From NCBI GenBank assembly GCA_033032865.1, contig JAWHQI010000327.1:744001-808000 (forward strand): a stretch of 64,000 bases of DNA. Direction: 5' to 3'. A model generated the notes under the pieces. That model was not told where the DNA came from. It did no database searches and was given only the letters and a program-made list of their open reading frames with translations. The position numbers and the translations under genes are program-made. This stretch comes from Dactylorhiza incarnata (Eukaryota > Streptophyta > Magnoliopsida > Asparagales > Orchidaceae). Shown one piece after another: positions 39,911 to 50,920 of the stretch (position 1 is the first letter of the stretch; the number at the start of each line of letters is the position of its first letter).

Positions 39911-41370
39911 TGTTGGAGCCTATGTTCCGCATCTCTTGATTTGAGAATAACAAATACCGTGTTGTACTTGATCTTGTATTTTGTGTGTTTATAGTGTGCA
40001 GGTTGTACAGGAATTATAGATACACATCCCTATGAGTAGTATGCTGATTGGAGATGATTCTCTGGAAAGAGAGCTAACGACCAGCGTTAGCTGTTAAGTC
40101 CCCGCGTTAACTTATCATCGAGAAGGGATGATGTCAGGAAGGGAATGACGTGGAGAAGAATGTGTCGAGAAGCCAGTGACAACGCCAGCGTTAACACTTA
40201 ACGCTCGCGTTGAGTGTACGAACTGCCACGATCTCGACGGTTACACGATCTCAGCCACGACGTACACGTGGAGCTAACGCTAGCGTTAACTCTTAACACC
40301 ATGCGTTAACTCTTAACGCAGGCGTTAACTCCAGTGCCTATTTAAAGACAGCTCCTCTCATTCTACAGCTGATGATTCTAGAATTCTAATAATTTTAAGA
40401 GAGACCCGTGTACAACAATTGAGAGATCTCCCTTGGGATATCATGAAGATCTAAAGAAGATTTTGAAGGAGAAGGTCTACAACGTATATTCCATACGAAG
40501 GACGATCGCTTCAAGAACGCCAACGTCTACATCGCCTTCGTCTTCACCTTCAGATTTTCTTGGGGAGTTTCTTTTACTTTATTTTATCTTGTATTTTCCT
40601 TTTTTAATTGGTGTGGAGAAATCGTTCGGGGAGAACGTCGGATTCCGGGAAGGATTCCGTGGGTAATTCGCCTTGTGTTGGCAACTAGGTCCTTGTGCGG
40701 CTTAGGGGGTAATTCGCCGCCTTGTGCGTGGAGACTAGGTCGAGGTTAGATCTAGGGGGTGGCTAGAGGCCTTATCTGAGGTTAGATAGGCTATAGCCAA
40801 CCGGTCCTTGGGAGAAGGACCGGTGAAACAACAAAAAGTGTTTTTACATATTCTCGCCTTGATTTCTAGCGTTATAGAAATCAAACATTTGTGTATTCAA
40901 TTTATTATGAAATAAAATCATGTCTTTTAATGTTCTATTCAATTGATTTAATTTCCTCTTCAAGAATGTTTTAATTTATATTTTCATCAAAGTATTAAAA
41001 TTAACATTTGTGTAATTATCATTGAAATACAATACTCGTTTTTATTATCTCTGATTTTCTGGAATTGTATTTCATTTAAGATTTCACAAGTAAAATCACT
41101 GTGACAAATCTTTTTGTGCTAAGAAAAATTTTCTAGAGAGCTAACGCCTAGCGTTAACACTTAATGCTAAGCGTTAGCAACAGTTATCAAAAAGTTTTGT
41201 TTCTCTTGTTTAAAAAGGAATCTTCAATACAATCTTTTCTGAGATATCAAAATATATTTTCTTATAAAATATTCCTAAACTTCGGTCATAAACTCTGATA
41301 AATTTAATTAAGATTTAAATTCCATAAAACCCTTATTCACCCCCCTCTAAGGGTGCCGTAAGATCCAACA
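39911..41370 (+). mobile_element. 5' LTR of a copia (Sirevirus-like) element
   Basis: It starts TGTTGGAGCCTATGTTCCGC and ends ...GTGCCGTAAGATCCAACA, 1460 bp, with TGTTGGA/TCCAACA inverted ends. Its end resembles in reverse complement the start of the Sirevirus LTR at 44925 (TGTTGGATC...CCTTAGAGGGGGG). Palindromic (G)TTAACGC..GCGTTAA(C) repeats cluster at 40075-40335, just before a TATTTAAAG promoter-like box at about 40338. Confidence 0.88.
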
Positions 41371-41372
41371 CG

Positions 41373-41384
41373 TGGTATCAGAGC
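41373..41384 (+). other. Copia primer-binding site
   Basis: TGGTATCAGAGC, complementary to the 3' end of initiator-methionine tRNA, two bases after the LTR end. It fixes the orientation of the element as plus. Confidence 0.95.
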
Positions 41385-41419
41385 AGGGTTATTCCGAAAC
41401 GCCTTCACAACCGGGAATA

Positions 41420-41531
41420 ATGACGCTTCATGATCTCGCATCCACTAGAAGGGAAAATTTTTATGAAAATGAAAAATCTTTATCACCACCATTATTTATG
41501 GGTGAAAATTATAATGTGTGGAAAACTCTTA
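41420..41531 (+). pseudogene. Copia gag N-terminus, cut by Harbinger-like insertion
   Basis: An ATG at 41420 opens MTLHDLASTRRENFYENEKS and runs to PPLFMGENYNVWK, the conserved start of copia gag (PxFxGxNYxxW). It breaks off at 41531, where the first 1.19-kb Harbinger-like unit begins. No continuation of this copia element was identified to the right. Confidence 0.85.
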
Positions 41532-42722
41532 GGGTTCGTTCGGCCGACCGGAATTGGAATTGAGGAATTGGAATTCAGCCAATTCCAAAACCAGTAGGAA
41601 TTAGAATTGGTTGAATTCCAATTCTGTTGTTCGGTTGCTGTGCAGAATTCAGTTTCAGAAACTGGAATTGGACAATTCTGCTGTTCGGCTGCAGAATGGA
41701 ATTCAAACCTAGAATTCAAATTGAAATTAAAATTTTTGAAACACATAAAATAAAACATATTAAAAAGTCCTCACACATATTAATATAGTCCTCACACATA
41801 TGAAAGTCCTCACACATATTAAAGTCCATACACATAATTATAGTTAACACACATATTAAAGTCAATACATATTAAAAAGATGCACGCGGAGTGAGTCAAT
41901 TCTACTAATTAAACTGCATGCGGAGCCAACAGCTGCATTACTGCTCTGCCAATAGCTATAATGTTCAGATCTTGTGCAAGTCTTGTGCAACTGGGAACTA
42001 ATGTTCAGATCTGAAAAAACTGGGAACCTACTGCATTTCTGAAACTAATGTTCAGATCTGAAAAAATTGGGAACTAATGTTCAGCATTTCTTAGTCATGA
42101 TTTATACCTACTGCCAACAGCTGCTCTTGTTTAGAATATAATCACATACTAAATACTTATCAGTTTTTGTATCAGGAAAACGAACAGAAAATAACTAGCA
42201 GAAACTATTTAGCCAAGGATGAATCCAGAGGAAAAGATGAATCCAGAGGAAACTATTTAGCAGTTTTTTTATCACGAAAACGATGAATCCAGAGGAAACT
42301 ATCTTAGCAGGGCGAGGAAGAAGAGGAATAGTTGCTGTAAAAAAATCGAGCGGAAGAAAGGAGAACAAATGCCGGGCGAGGAAGAAGAGGAGAAAAAACC
42401 ACCTCTAAGCACGAGAAACATCACGAAACCAGCGAACATGAGTAGATCTGAGCAGGGCGAGGAAGAAGAGGAGAAAAAAGCGATCAGAAATTACCTGAGG
42501 ACGAATATCGGCGCCGCGCGAGGGAGGGGTAGGGTTTCGCTCGGCCAAAACCAGGCAATATCGGGGTTTACCCCTAAGAATTGGCCCACGCCTTATTTGA
42601 AGTTCATGGAATTCACCCCAATTACGAATCCGCGCGAATTCCGGTCCGCCGAACAGCTGTTTTGAATTCCACCTCACCCAATTCCAAAACTGAAATCCAA
42701 TTCCGGTCGGCCGAACGGACCC
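41532..42722. mobile_element. Harbinger-like non-autonomous unit, array copy 1
   Basis: The left end is GGGTTCGTTCGGCCGACCGG and the right end is CCGGTCGGCCGAACGGACCC, perfect inverted repeats apart from one base. The 1191-bp interior has no transposase. GA-rich GAGGAAGAAGAGGAGAAAAA repeats near 42380-42480 create acidic-looking short ORFs. A TTA/TAA-type spacer between units suggests PIF/Harbinger ancestry. Confidence 0.85.
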
Positions 42723-42728
42723 TAAAAA

Positions 42729-43919
42729 GGGTCCGTTCAGCCGACCAGAATTGGAATTGAGGAATTGGAATTCAGCCAATTCCAAAACCAGTAGGAATTA
42801 GAATTGGTTGAATTCCAATTCTGTTGTTCGGTTGCTGTGCAGAATTCAGTTTCAGAAATTGGAATTGGACAATTCTGCTGTTCGGCTGCAGAATGGAATT
42901 CAAACCTAGAATTCAAATTGAAATTGAAATTTTTGAAACACATAAAATAAAACATATTAAAAAGTCCTCACACATATTAATATAATCCTCACACATATGA
43001 AAGTCCTCACACATATTAAAGTCCATACACATAATTATAGTTAACACACATATTAAAGTCAATACATATTAAGAAGATGCACGCGGAGTGAGTCAATTCT
43101 ACTAATTAAACTGCATGCGGAGCCAACAGCTGCATTACTGCTCTGCCAATAGCTATAATGTTCAGATCTTGTGCAAGTCTTGTGCAACTGGGAACTAATG
43201 TTCAGATCTGAAAAAACTGGGAACCTACTGCATTTCTGAAATTAATGTTCAGATCTGAAAAAACTGGGAACTAATGTTCAGCATTTCTTAGTCATGATTT
43301 ATACCTACTGCCAACAGCTGCTCTTGTTTAGAATATAATCACATACTAAATACTTATCAGTTTTTGTATCAGGAAAACGAACAGAAAATAACCAGCGGAA
43401 ACTATTTAGCCAAGGATGAATCCAGAGGAAACGATGAATCCAGAGGAAACTATTTAGCAGTTTTTTTATCACGAAAATGATGAATCCAGAGGAAACTATC
43501 TTAGCAGGGCGAGGAAGAAGAGGAATAGTTGCTGTTAAAAAATCGAGCGGAAGAAAGGAGAACAAATGCCGGGCGAGGAAGAAGAGGAGAAAAAACCACC
43601 TCTAAGCACGAGAAACATCACGAAACCAGCGAACATGAGTAGATCTGAGCAGGGCGAGGAAGAAGAGGAGAAATAAGCGATCAGAAATTACCTGAGGACG
43701 AATATCGGCACCGCACGAGGGAGGGGTAGGGTTTCGCTCGGCCAAAACCAGGCAATATCGGGGTTTACCCCTAAGAATTGGCCCACGCCTTATTTGAAGT
43801 TCATGGAATTCACCCCAATTCTGAATCCGCGCGAATTCCGGTCCGCCGAACAGCTGTTTTGAATTCCTCCTCACCCAATTCCAAAACTGAAATCCAATTC
43901 CGGTCGGCCGAACGGACCC
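42729..43919. mobile_element. Harbinger-like unit, array copy 2
   Basis: It lies head to tail with copy 1, separated by TAAAAA (42723-42728). It is the same length (1191 bp) and differs by scattered substitutions (for example GTTCAG for GTTCGG at the left end). Confidence 0.88.
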
Positions 43920-43925
43920 TAAAAA

Positions 43926-44924
43926 GGGTCCGTTCGGCCGACCGGAATTGGAATTGAGGAATTGGAATTCAGCCAATTCCAAAACCAGTAGGAATTAGAA
44001 TTGGTTGAATTCCAATTCTGTTGTTCGGTTGCTGTGCAGAATTCAGTTTCAGAAATTGGAATTGGACAATTCTGCTGTTCGGCTGCAGAATGGAATTCAA
44101 ATCTGGAATTTAAATTGAAATTGAAATTTTTGAAACACATAAAATAAAACATATTAAAAAGTCCTCACACATATTAATATAATCCTCACACATATGAAAG
44201 TCCTCACACATATTAAAGTCCATACACATAATTATAGTTAACACACATATTAAAGTCAATACATATTAAAAAGATGCACGCGGAGTGAGTCAATTCTACT
44301 AATTAAACTGCATGCGGAGCCAACAGCTGCATTACTGCTCTGCCAATAGCTATAATGTTCAGATCTTGTGCAAGTCTTGTGCAACTGGGAACTAATGTTC
44401 AGATTTGAAAAAACTGGGAACCTACTGCATTTCTGAAACTAATGTTCAGATCTGAAAAAACTGGGAACTAATGTTCAGCATTTCTTAGTCATGATTTATA
44501 CCTACTGCCAACAGCTGCTCTTGTTTAGAATATAATCACATACTAAATACTTTTCAGTTTTTGTATCAGGAAAACGAACAGAAAATAACCAGCAGAAACT
44601 ATTTAGCCAAGGATGAATCCAGAGGAAACGATGAATCCAGAGGAAACTATTTAGCAATTTTTGTATCACGAAAATGATGAATCCAGAGGAAACTATCTTA
44701 GCAGGGCGAGGAAGAAGAGGAATAGTTGCTGTAAAAAAATCAAGCGGAAGAAAGGAGAACAAATGCGGGGCGAGGAAGAAGAGGAGAAAAAACCACCTCT
44801 AAGCACAAGAAATATCACGAAACCAGCGAACATGAGTAGATCTGAGCAGGGCGAGGAAGAAGAGGAGAAAAAAGCGATCAGAAATTACCTAAGGACGAAG
44901 ATCGGCGCCGCGCGAGGGAGGGGT
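43926..44924. mobile_element. Harbinger-like unit, array copy 3, left part
   Basis: It follows copy 2 after TAAAAA. It is interrupted at GCGAGGGAGGGGT by the Sirevirus LTR; its right part resumes at 49570 with GGGGTAGGGTTCCGC. It carries the variants CTAAGGACGAAGATCGG and TACTTTTCAG shared only with copy 9. Confidence 0.88.
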
Positions 44925-46976
44925 TGTTGGATCGTATGACGCCCTTAGAGGGGGGGGGGGGTGAATAAGGGTGTGTTTAGAATATAATTTTTACTTAATA
45001 ATTTTTTAAACAGATTTTACTTTACTAAAAAATTACTTACAAACACTTTCAAACAATGCAATTTTTGTATTAAACCAAACACAAATTTCTAAGATAAAGA
45101 TTATGCCACCAAAAATGTAATTAAAGAAAAAGACATAATTATATTAATCATGAAATTTGCATACAATAAAAATGATCTTAACAATGCTTAAGATCAAGGC
45201 ACAATTATGTTAATAAAAAATTCAACAATTTTGGTTTACCAATCCTTCTCCCAAGGATCGGAAGACTATCACTTGTCTCTCCCAAGACCAAGCCCAAGCC
45301 TATCCTCTAGATCTTCCCAAGATCTAGACGTAGCACACAAGGCCACGATTTCCCACCAAGCCACGCAAGGACTTGGACGCTCCGCACAAGGAAGCGATTT
45401 TCCCCTAAGCCACGGAAGGACTTAGACGCCGCACGCAAGACGACGATTTCTCCAACGATTACAAAATGAAAAGTGAATGAATGTAAATACAATATGAAAA
45501 GAACAACTCCCTAGAAAATCAGATCTCTGAAAAGATGGTTGAAGCCTCGAGATGATCGTTGATGTAGAAGCGCGCCCGATCTCGTCTTCAATCTTCAATC
45601 CTTCTTTGCACAAATGGGAGTTGAAGAGGTTCTGGAGCTCTCTGGTTCGTATGCACTCAGGAAGGAACTTGGAATTCTCAAAGCTTGGAATTAGGGGTGA
45701 GCATAAAAAACCGCAAACCGCAAAAACCGCACGCACCGCACAAACCGCACCAATTTTTAAACCGCACCGCGTAGTTTCGGTGCGGTGCGGTTTTGAACTT
45801 TTACAAACCGAGCGCGGTTCGGTGCGGTGCGGTTTTTGGATCTTGAAAACCGCAAAAACCGCACCGCACCGGCTAATGACATATTTTCAATTTTAATAAA
45901 CGTGTGACATATCACATACATATAAATAAAAGTATAACTTTTAAATTATTAATTAATAGTAGTAATTAACTAATTATATTTGCGCATATAGTTGGTTTTT
46001 TGTTTAGTTTGTTTGTTCTTTATTGATTTATTGATGAATTTGAAGATTAGTAAGCTTTTGTTAAGTGCAAACAATATCATAATGATTCATCTAACTATAA
46101 ATGCATATTCACTAGATTTCTCTTATGTTTCAATGTTTGAGGATTGTATTATATAAAAATCTATTTTTAGCTCGTGGTTGATTTTGTAGTATTTGTATTT
46201 TAAAAATATATGTATTACATATTTTTTCATGAAAATATAACTCATTTAACTATGTTTTTGCCCAAATTTTACAACTTATTTTTCCTCACATTATCCTTTT
46301 GGTTTATATGCATATCACATGCTAAAAACCGCACTGAAACCGCAACCGCACCGCACCAAACCGAAACCGCACCGCAGAATTTCGGTGCGGTGCGGTTTTG
46401 CTCGGGCCAAAACCGCGCCCTTGCGGTGCGGTTGCGGTTTGGGCCAAACCCGCACCAAACCGCACCGCGCACACCCCTACTTGGAATGCACGAACAAAAG
46501 GAGCCAATTTATAGAAAATCGCTGTCGCCTGGACGACATTAGCTGTCGGAAATTTTCGACAGCGCTAAACTGCCGCTGTGCCGCTAGTAGTGCTGTCGTG
46601 CGGGCAGTTGCTGTAACCTCCGAGCTGTCACCTGGGCGACATCGATGTCGGATTTCCGACAGCGCAAAACTGCCGATCGTGGTGCTATCGTGGGCAGTTG
46701 TTGTAACCTCTGAGCTGTCGCCTGGGCGACATCAGCTGTCGGATTTCCGACAACTCAAAACTGTCTTTCGTCGTGCTGCCGTGGAGTAAAGTAGTTGTAA
46801 CTTCTCTGCTGTCATAATTTTCCGACAGTGAAATTTTCCTACACTCAAATTGAGCTCCAGCAGAAATTTGAACATCTCATACCTGTTACCTGCACACCAT
46901 TAATAAAAATAGAATCAAATACAAACGGAACTTTGTTATTATCAAACTGGAGGAGTGCGAGACGCATGCTCCAACA
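44925..46976 (-). repeat. Sirevirus LTR, copy 1, with nested hAT element
   Basis: It runs from TGTTGGATCGTATGACGCCC to GACGCATGCTCCAACA. Without the nested hAT element it is about 1.26 kb. On the minus strand palindromic CTGTCGG / CTGTCGCC blocks (46520-46830) precede a TATA box TTCTATAAATTGG (about 46502-46514). A G-run (11 G) near 44940 is close to the end. Confidence 0.9.
45692..46479. mobile_element. 788-bp hAT-type MITE nested in Sirevirus LTR copy 1
   Basis: The ends TAGGGGTGAGCA and GCGCACACCCCTA are flanked by CTTGGAAT on both sides (45684-45691 and 46480-46487), an 8-bp duplication. The subterminal regions are packed with ACCGCA/TGCGGT repeats. LTR copy 2 has the unoccupied site CTTGGAATGCACG at about 60245-60270, confirming the borders. 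Confidence 0.96.
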
Positions 46977-48300
46977 ATCTCCCCTTTTGATAATAACAAA
47001 TCCGTATAAAAAGAAATCATGTCTATTTAGGTTGTTGAACTTTAACATATGGTGTGTGCACATGATATATTCCTTTTAAAATGAATAATCTCCCCCTAGA
47101 TGAATGCTCCACCTAAATGAATGCTCCCCCTAAATTAATGCTCCCCCTAAATGTTAAAGTAAGTTGAAATGATGTATTGTTTAGGTGGAATATTTGGTTG
47201 TAATAGTTTTTTGATTTCTTGAATATACTTATAATTCTCCCCCTTTTGGTATTAGCAAAAGATAATATGAGATAAATGAGTAGCTCGTAAGGGAAGAGAT
47301 AGGATGTAGAAAATAATAAGAGTAAGCAGAAGCACTTGCTGGGAAAATGATTGAAGGTCTCGAATTAATAGTAATATGCCATAATATTGAATAAACTCGT
47401 GAAGAGACGGTATAGCCATATGAAGTAATAAAATAAAATAACTTAAACATGATTAAGGTCATTTGAAAGTATCATAGAAAGACACAATAGTATATAGTAA
47501 TTTGGAATATTTTCGGTCCAATTCTCATGAGATGAATGTTTATATAACATAATGATGTGTACATGTGATACTTAGATCAAACATATGAAGTTATTTAATG
47601 TACATGATCATTGGAATTGAGAACATAATAAAAGCATATAAAGACAACTTTGACCTTGAAGATATAGCATATTAAGAATAGAATACTATTTTTCTTTTGC
47701 ACAAGACACTTTACAATTCTTACCAAGGTGCTTAACCTCACAATGCTCATTAAGACTTATCAGGAGGGTAAGTAGTGCTTGGTGGAGTATCCTTGTCTTT
47801 AATTTAAACTTTTTTTTTTGATCACATATCTTTTGATATCTTAATTTTGAGATATTTATAATTTTTTTTTGAATTGACCAAGGATCTCCGAATTCACTTG
47901 AATCGCAAAAGATGGTGTATATTTTGTTGTGCTAACAAATCAAGGTTGAAAGTAGTATTTATGAAGTGCCATGTATTATGTTAAAGCAAATATGATTCAT
48001 GTATATATTAAATAGAAAGACATACGTATTGATCAAAAGAAGTGAACGTGATAGTTCATTAGGATATATAAACAATTTCTCATACTTAGAGGCATGCGAA
48101 AACAATTTCCAATGGTCTAAATAACTAAGTAGGAGTGTCAATACGATGATAGCTTGGAAATGAAATCATATAGTCATGTAAGAGCCATTTTTTTTAAAAT
48201 AAAAAGCACATGGTTTGTCATCAAGTCATGAGTTGAAGCATTAATAATGACATATAACTATTGTAAAGCATAAAGGGACCAAAAACTGAAGATTGAGCAA
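46977..48300 (-). other. Sirevirus 3' internal region with several polypurine tracts
   Basis: On the minus strand purine tracts occur at AAAAGGGGAGAT (46977-46990, at the LTR), at four GGGGGAGCATT-like sites between 47089 and 47150, and at AAAAGGGGGAGAATT (47235-47250). No coding domain is visible. An 80-bp segment at about 47780-47860 is absent from the second copy. Confidence 0.8.
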
Positions 48301-48308
48301 ATCGGTAG

Positions 48309-48364
48309 CTGTCGGAAATTTCCGACAGTCACTGTCGCCTGGGCGACAGCCAAAATTATAAATA
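48309..48364 (+). promoter_or_regulatory. Palindrome pair and TATA box upstream of the antisense ORF
   Basis: CTGTCGGAAATTTCCGACAG (48309-48328) is a perfect palindrome. It is followed by CTGTCGCCTGGGCGACAG (48332-48349), palindromic but for its centre, and eight bases later by TATAAATA (48357-48364). This arrangement faces the plus-strand ORF at 48978. Confidence 0.8.
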
Positions 48365-48460
48365 CGGCTTTAGACCGAGTCAAACCCTATTGTGCATCAT
48401 TTTTCTGGACTAAAGGGCGAGAGAAAGCTGTCGGAGGTCGGCGACAACCCTAGATCTAAG

Positions 48461-48976
48461 GTATGGTTTTGGATTTTTATGTTTTTGACTCAAAATTTTT
48501 TAGGGATTTGTGATTTTGGAAAGGGGAGAAGATGAAAGATGAGTTTTTCATTTTACCTTTGATGAATGGTGTAGATCTTTGAAGTTTTTTGGTTTAAAAG
48601 GTGTAGATCTAGTGTAAATCAAGTGGATCTTGGTGGATCTTAGTGAAATATGTTTGGATTTTGTGATGTTTGGTGTTTAAGTGGTGTAATTTTTTTTCTT
48701 TATGGTTGAAGTTCAAAAATGGAAGATTTTGTAGAAGGTTGAAGAAGATGAATAGTAAGAATATGTTAGAAGATGTAGTGTTTAAAAATTTTTTTTTTTA
48801 AACTTGATTTTGAAATAAAGCTAGATGTTGAGGAGATCTGGAAGTTTAGTTGAAATTTAAAAAAAAAATGTTCACTGAAGTACTGTCGGAAATTTCCGAC
48901 AGTCACTGTCGCCTGGGCGACAGTGTTCCAGTGCATATGACTCATTTAATTCACGTTTGTTATGTTATTTTTGCAG
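48461..48976 (+). other. Probable intron in the leader of the antisense ORF
   Basis: A donor-like CTAAG/GTATGGTTTTGG follows a leader (about 48390-48460). A T-rich tract with acceptor TTTTTGCAG/AATGG ends at 48976, two bases before the start codon. The second identical palindrome pair lies at 48883-48923, inside this intron. Confidence 0.55.
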
Positions 48977-48977
48977 A

Positions 48978-49569
48978 ATGGCTTCCAGTTCTAAAGCACG
49001 AAGGAGTATGTCTGATGATGCGCATAGTTCGTATCAAGTTTACCCTGGGATTGAGAAAGCACTAATTGGAGTAGCAAAATATGTAGAATTTGATTCTCCG
49101 AAGCACGATCATATCTATGATCGTCTTGCTAATGCAGGTATAATTTCAGTAATCACATCAGATTCGTTCTCATCCTTTTTCATTCGAGAATTTTATAATC
49201 ATTTGGAAGACCCGAGTTACACGGAATTGGATGGTGGAGTGAGATCTAGAATCCAAGGTGAACATGTGGAAATAACACATGTTGATCTTAGAGAGGAATT
49301 CGGTCTTCTTATGAGTGAAAATATACCGGATATAGTGAAGAGTTATAGAAAGGATAGAGATTGGACCCTTGTAAACATGAGTTTGCATGGAAGTCAAAAG
49401 AAGACCTTAATCACTGAAGTTTCTTCACTCACTCCAGATGCATATTTAGTTCAAGATATATTAAGAAACTCGATTATGTTAAAAAGTGGAGATACAAGGA
49501 GTATCACGGCTCAGTTGACGTTGATTACGTACTTTATAATGGAGGAGGAATCTTTTGATGTAGCGGACA
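48978..49569 (+). pseudogene. Antisense gag-like ORF of the Sirevirus fragment, truncated
   Basis: It opens with MASSSKARRSMSDDAHSSYQ and continues with FIREFYNHLEDPSYTELDGG VRSRIQGEHVEITHVDLREE FGLL and DAYLVQDILRN. There are about 197 residues without a stop until the border with the Harbinger-like unit at 49569. The VR(S)RIQG..V.IT phrase resembles a plant transposon-protein domain of the same broad type as the Athila second ORF, but I cannot assign it firmly. It lies opposite in strand to the retroelement and has its own TATA-like box and leader intron. Confidence 0.65.
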
Positions 49570-49763
49570 GGGGTAGGGTTCCGCTCCGCTAAAACCAGGC
49601 AATATCGGGTTTTACCCCTAAGAATTGGCCCACGCCTTATTTGAAGTTCATGGAATTCACCCCAATTCTGAATCCGCGCGAATTCCGGTCCGCCGAACAG
49701 TTGTTTTGAATTCCACCTCACCCAATTCCAAAACTGAAATCCAATTCCGGTCGGCCGAACGGA
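49570..49763. mobile_element. Harbinger-like unit copy 3, right part
   Basis: It resumes with GGGGTAGGGTTCCGCTCCGC and ends CGGTCGGCCGAACGGA, where it joins the next copy with loss of the spacer and terminal bases. Confidence 0.85.
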
Positions 49764-50917
49764 TTGGAATTCAGCCAATTCCAAAACCAGTAGGAATTAG
49801 AATTGGTTGAATTCCAATTCTGTTGTTCAGTTGCTGTGCAGAATTCAGTTTCAGAAATTGGAACTGGACAATTCTGCTATTCGGCTGCAGAATGGAATTC
49901 AAACCTGGAATTCAAATTGAAATTGAAATTTTTGAAACACATAAAATAAAACATATTAAAAAGTCCTCACACATATTAATATAGTCCTCACACATATGAA
50001 AGTCCTCACACATATTAAAGTCCATACACATAATTATAGTTAACACACATATTAAAGTCAATACATATTAAAAAGATGCACGCGGAGTGAGTCAATTCTA
50101 CTAATTAAACTGCATGCAGAGCCAACAACTGCATTACTGCTCTGCCAATAGCTATAATGTTCAGATCTTGTGCAAGTCTTGTGCAACTGGGAACTAATGT
50201 TCAGATCTGAAAAAACTGGGAACCTACTACATTTCTGAAACTAATGTTCAGATCTAAAAAACTGGGAACTAATGTTCAGCATTTCTTAGTCATGATTTAT
50301 ACCTACTGCCAACAACTGCTCTTGTTTAGAATATAATCACATACTAAATACTTATCAGTTTTTGTATCAGGAAAACGAACAGAAAATAACCAGCGGAAAC
50401 TATTTAGCCAAGGATGAATCCAGAGGAAACGATGAATCCAGAGGAAACTATTTAGCAGTTTTTTTATCACGAAAACGATGAATCCAGAGGAAACTATCTT
50501 AGCAGGGCGAGGAAGAAGAGTAATAGCTGCTGTAAAAAAATCGAGCGGAAGAAAGGAGAACAAATGCCGAGCGAGGAAGAAGAGGAGAAAAAACCACCTC
50601 TAAGCACGAGAAACATCACGAAACCAGCGAACATGAGTAGATCTGAGCAGGGCGAGGAAGAAGAGGAGAAAAAAGCGATCAGAAATTACCTGAGGACGAA
50701 GATCGGCGCCGCGCGAGGGAGGGTTAGGGTTCCGCTCCGCCAAAACCAGGCAATATCGGGGTTTACCCCTAAGAATTGGCCCACGCCTTATTTGAAGTTC
50801 ATGGAATTCACCCCAATTCCGAATCCGCGCGAATTCGGGTCCGCCGAACAGCTGTTTTGAATTCCACCTCACCCAATTCCAAAACTGAAATCCAATTCCG
50901 ATCGGCCGAACGGACCC
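49764..50917. mobile_element. Harbinger-like unit, array copy 4
   Basis: It lacks its first ~25 bp (starting at TTGGAATTCAGCC) and ends CCGAACGGACCC, followed by TAA and the next, different element. Confidence 0.85.
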
Positions 50918-50920
50918 TAA

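Larger units (their letters stand above)
44925..49569 (-). mobile_element. Sirevirus-type copia fragment (LTR plus internal 3' region), TSD GGGGT
   Basis: A complete LTR (44925-46976) is followed on its internal side by several purine tracts and about 2.6 kb of internal sequence. GGGGT flanks the whole insertion (44920-44924 and 49570-49574). On the element's own (minus) strand the right border falls inside an antisense gag-like ORF rather than at a second LTR. Multiple purine tracts and palindromes are Sirevirus traits. Protease, integrase and RT are absent. Confidence 0.82.

Noticed and set aside
42369..42665. Acidic ~98-codon ORF (MPGEEEEEKK...) recurring in several Harbinger-like units
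   Set aside because: The units are nearly identical copies, so the ORF recurs with them. It is made of GA-rich repeats and runs into the terminal inverted repeat; I see no domain.
43305..43565. 86-codon minus-strand ORF (MFSFLPLDFL...) recurring in the array
   Set aside because: Same explanation: an open frame opposite the GA-rich repeats, with no independent conservation.
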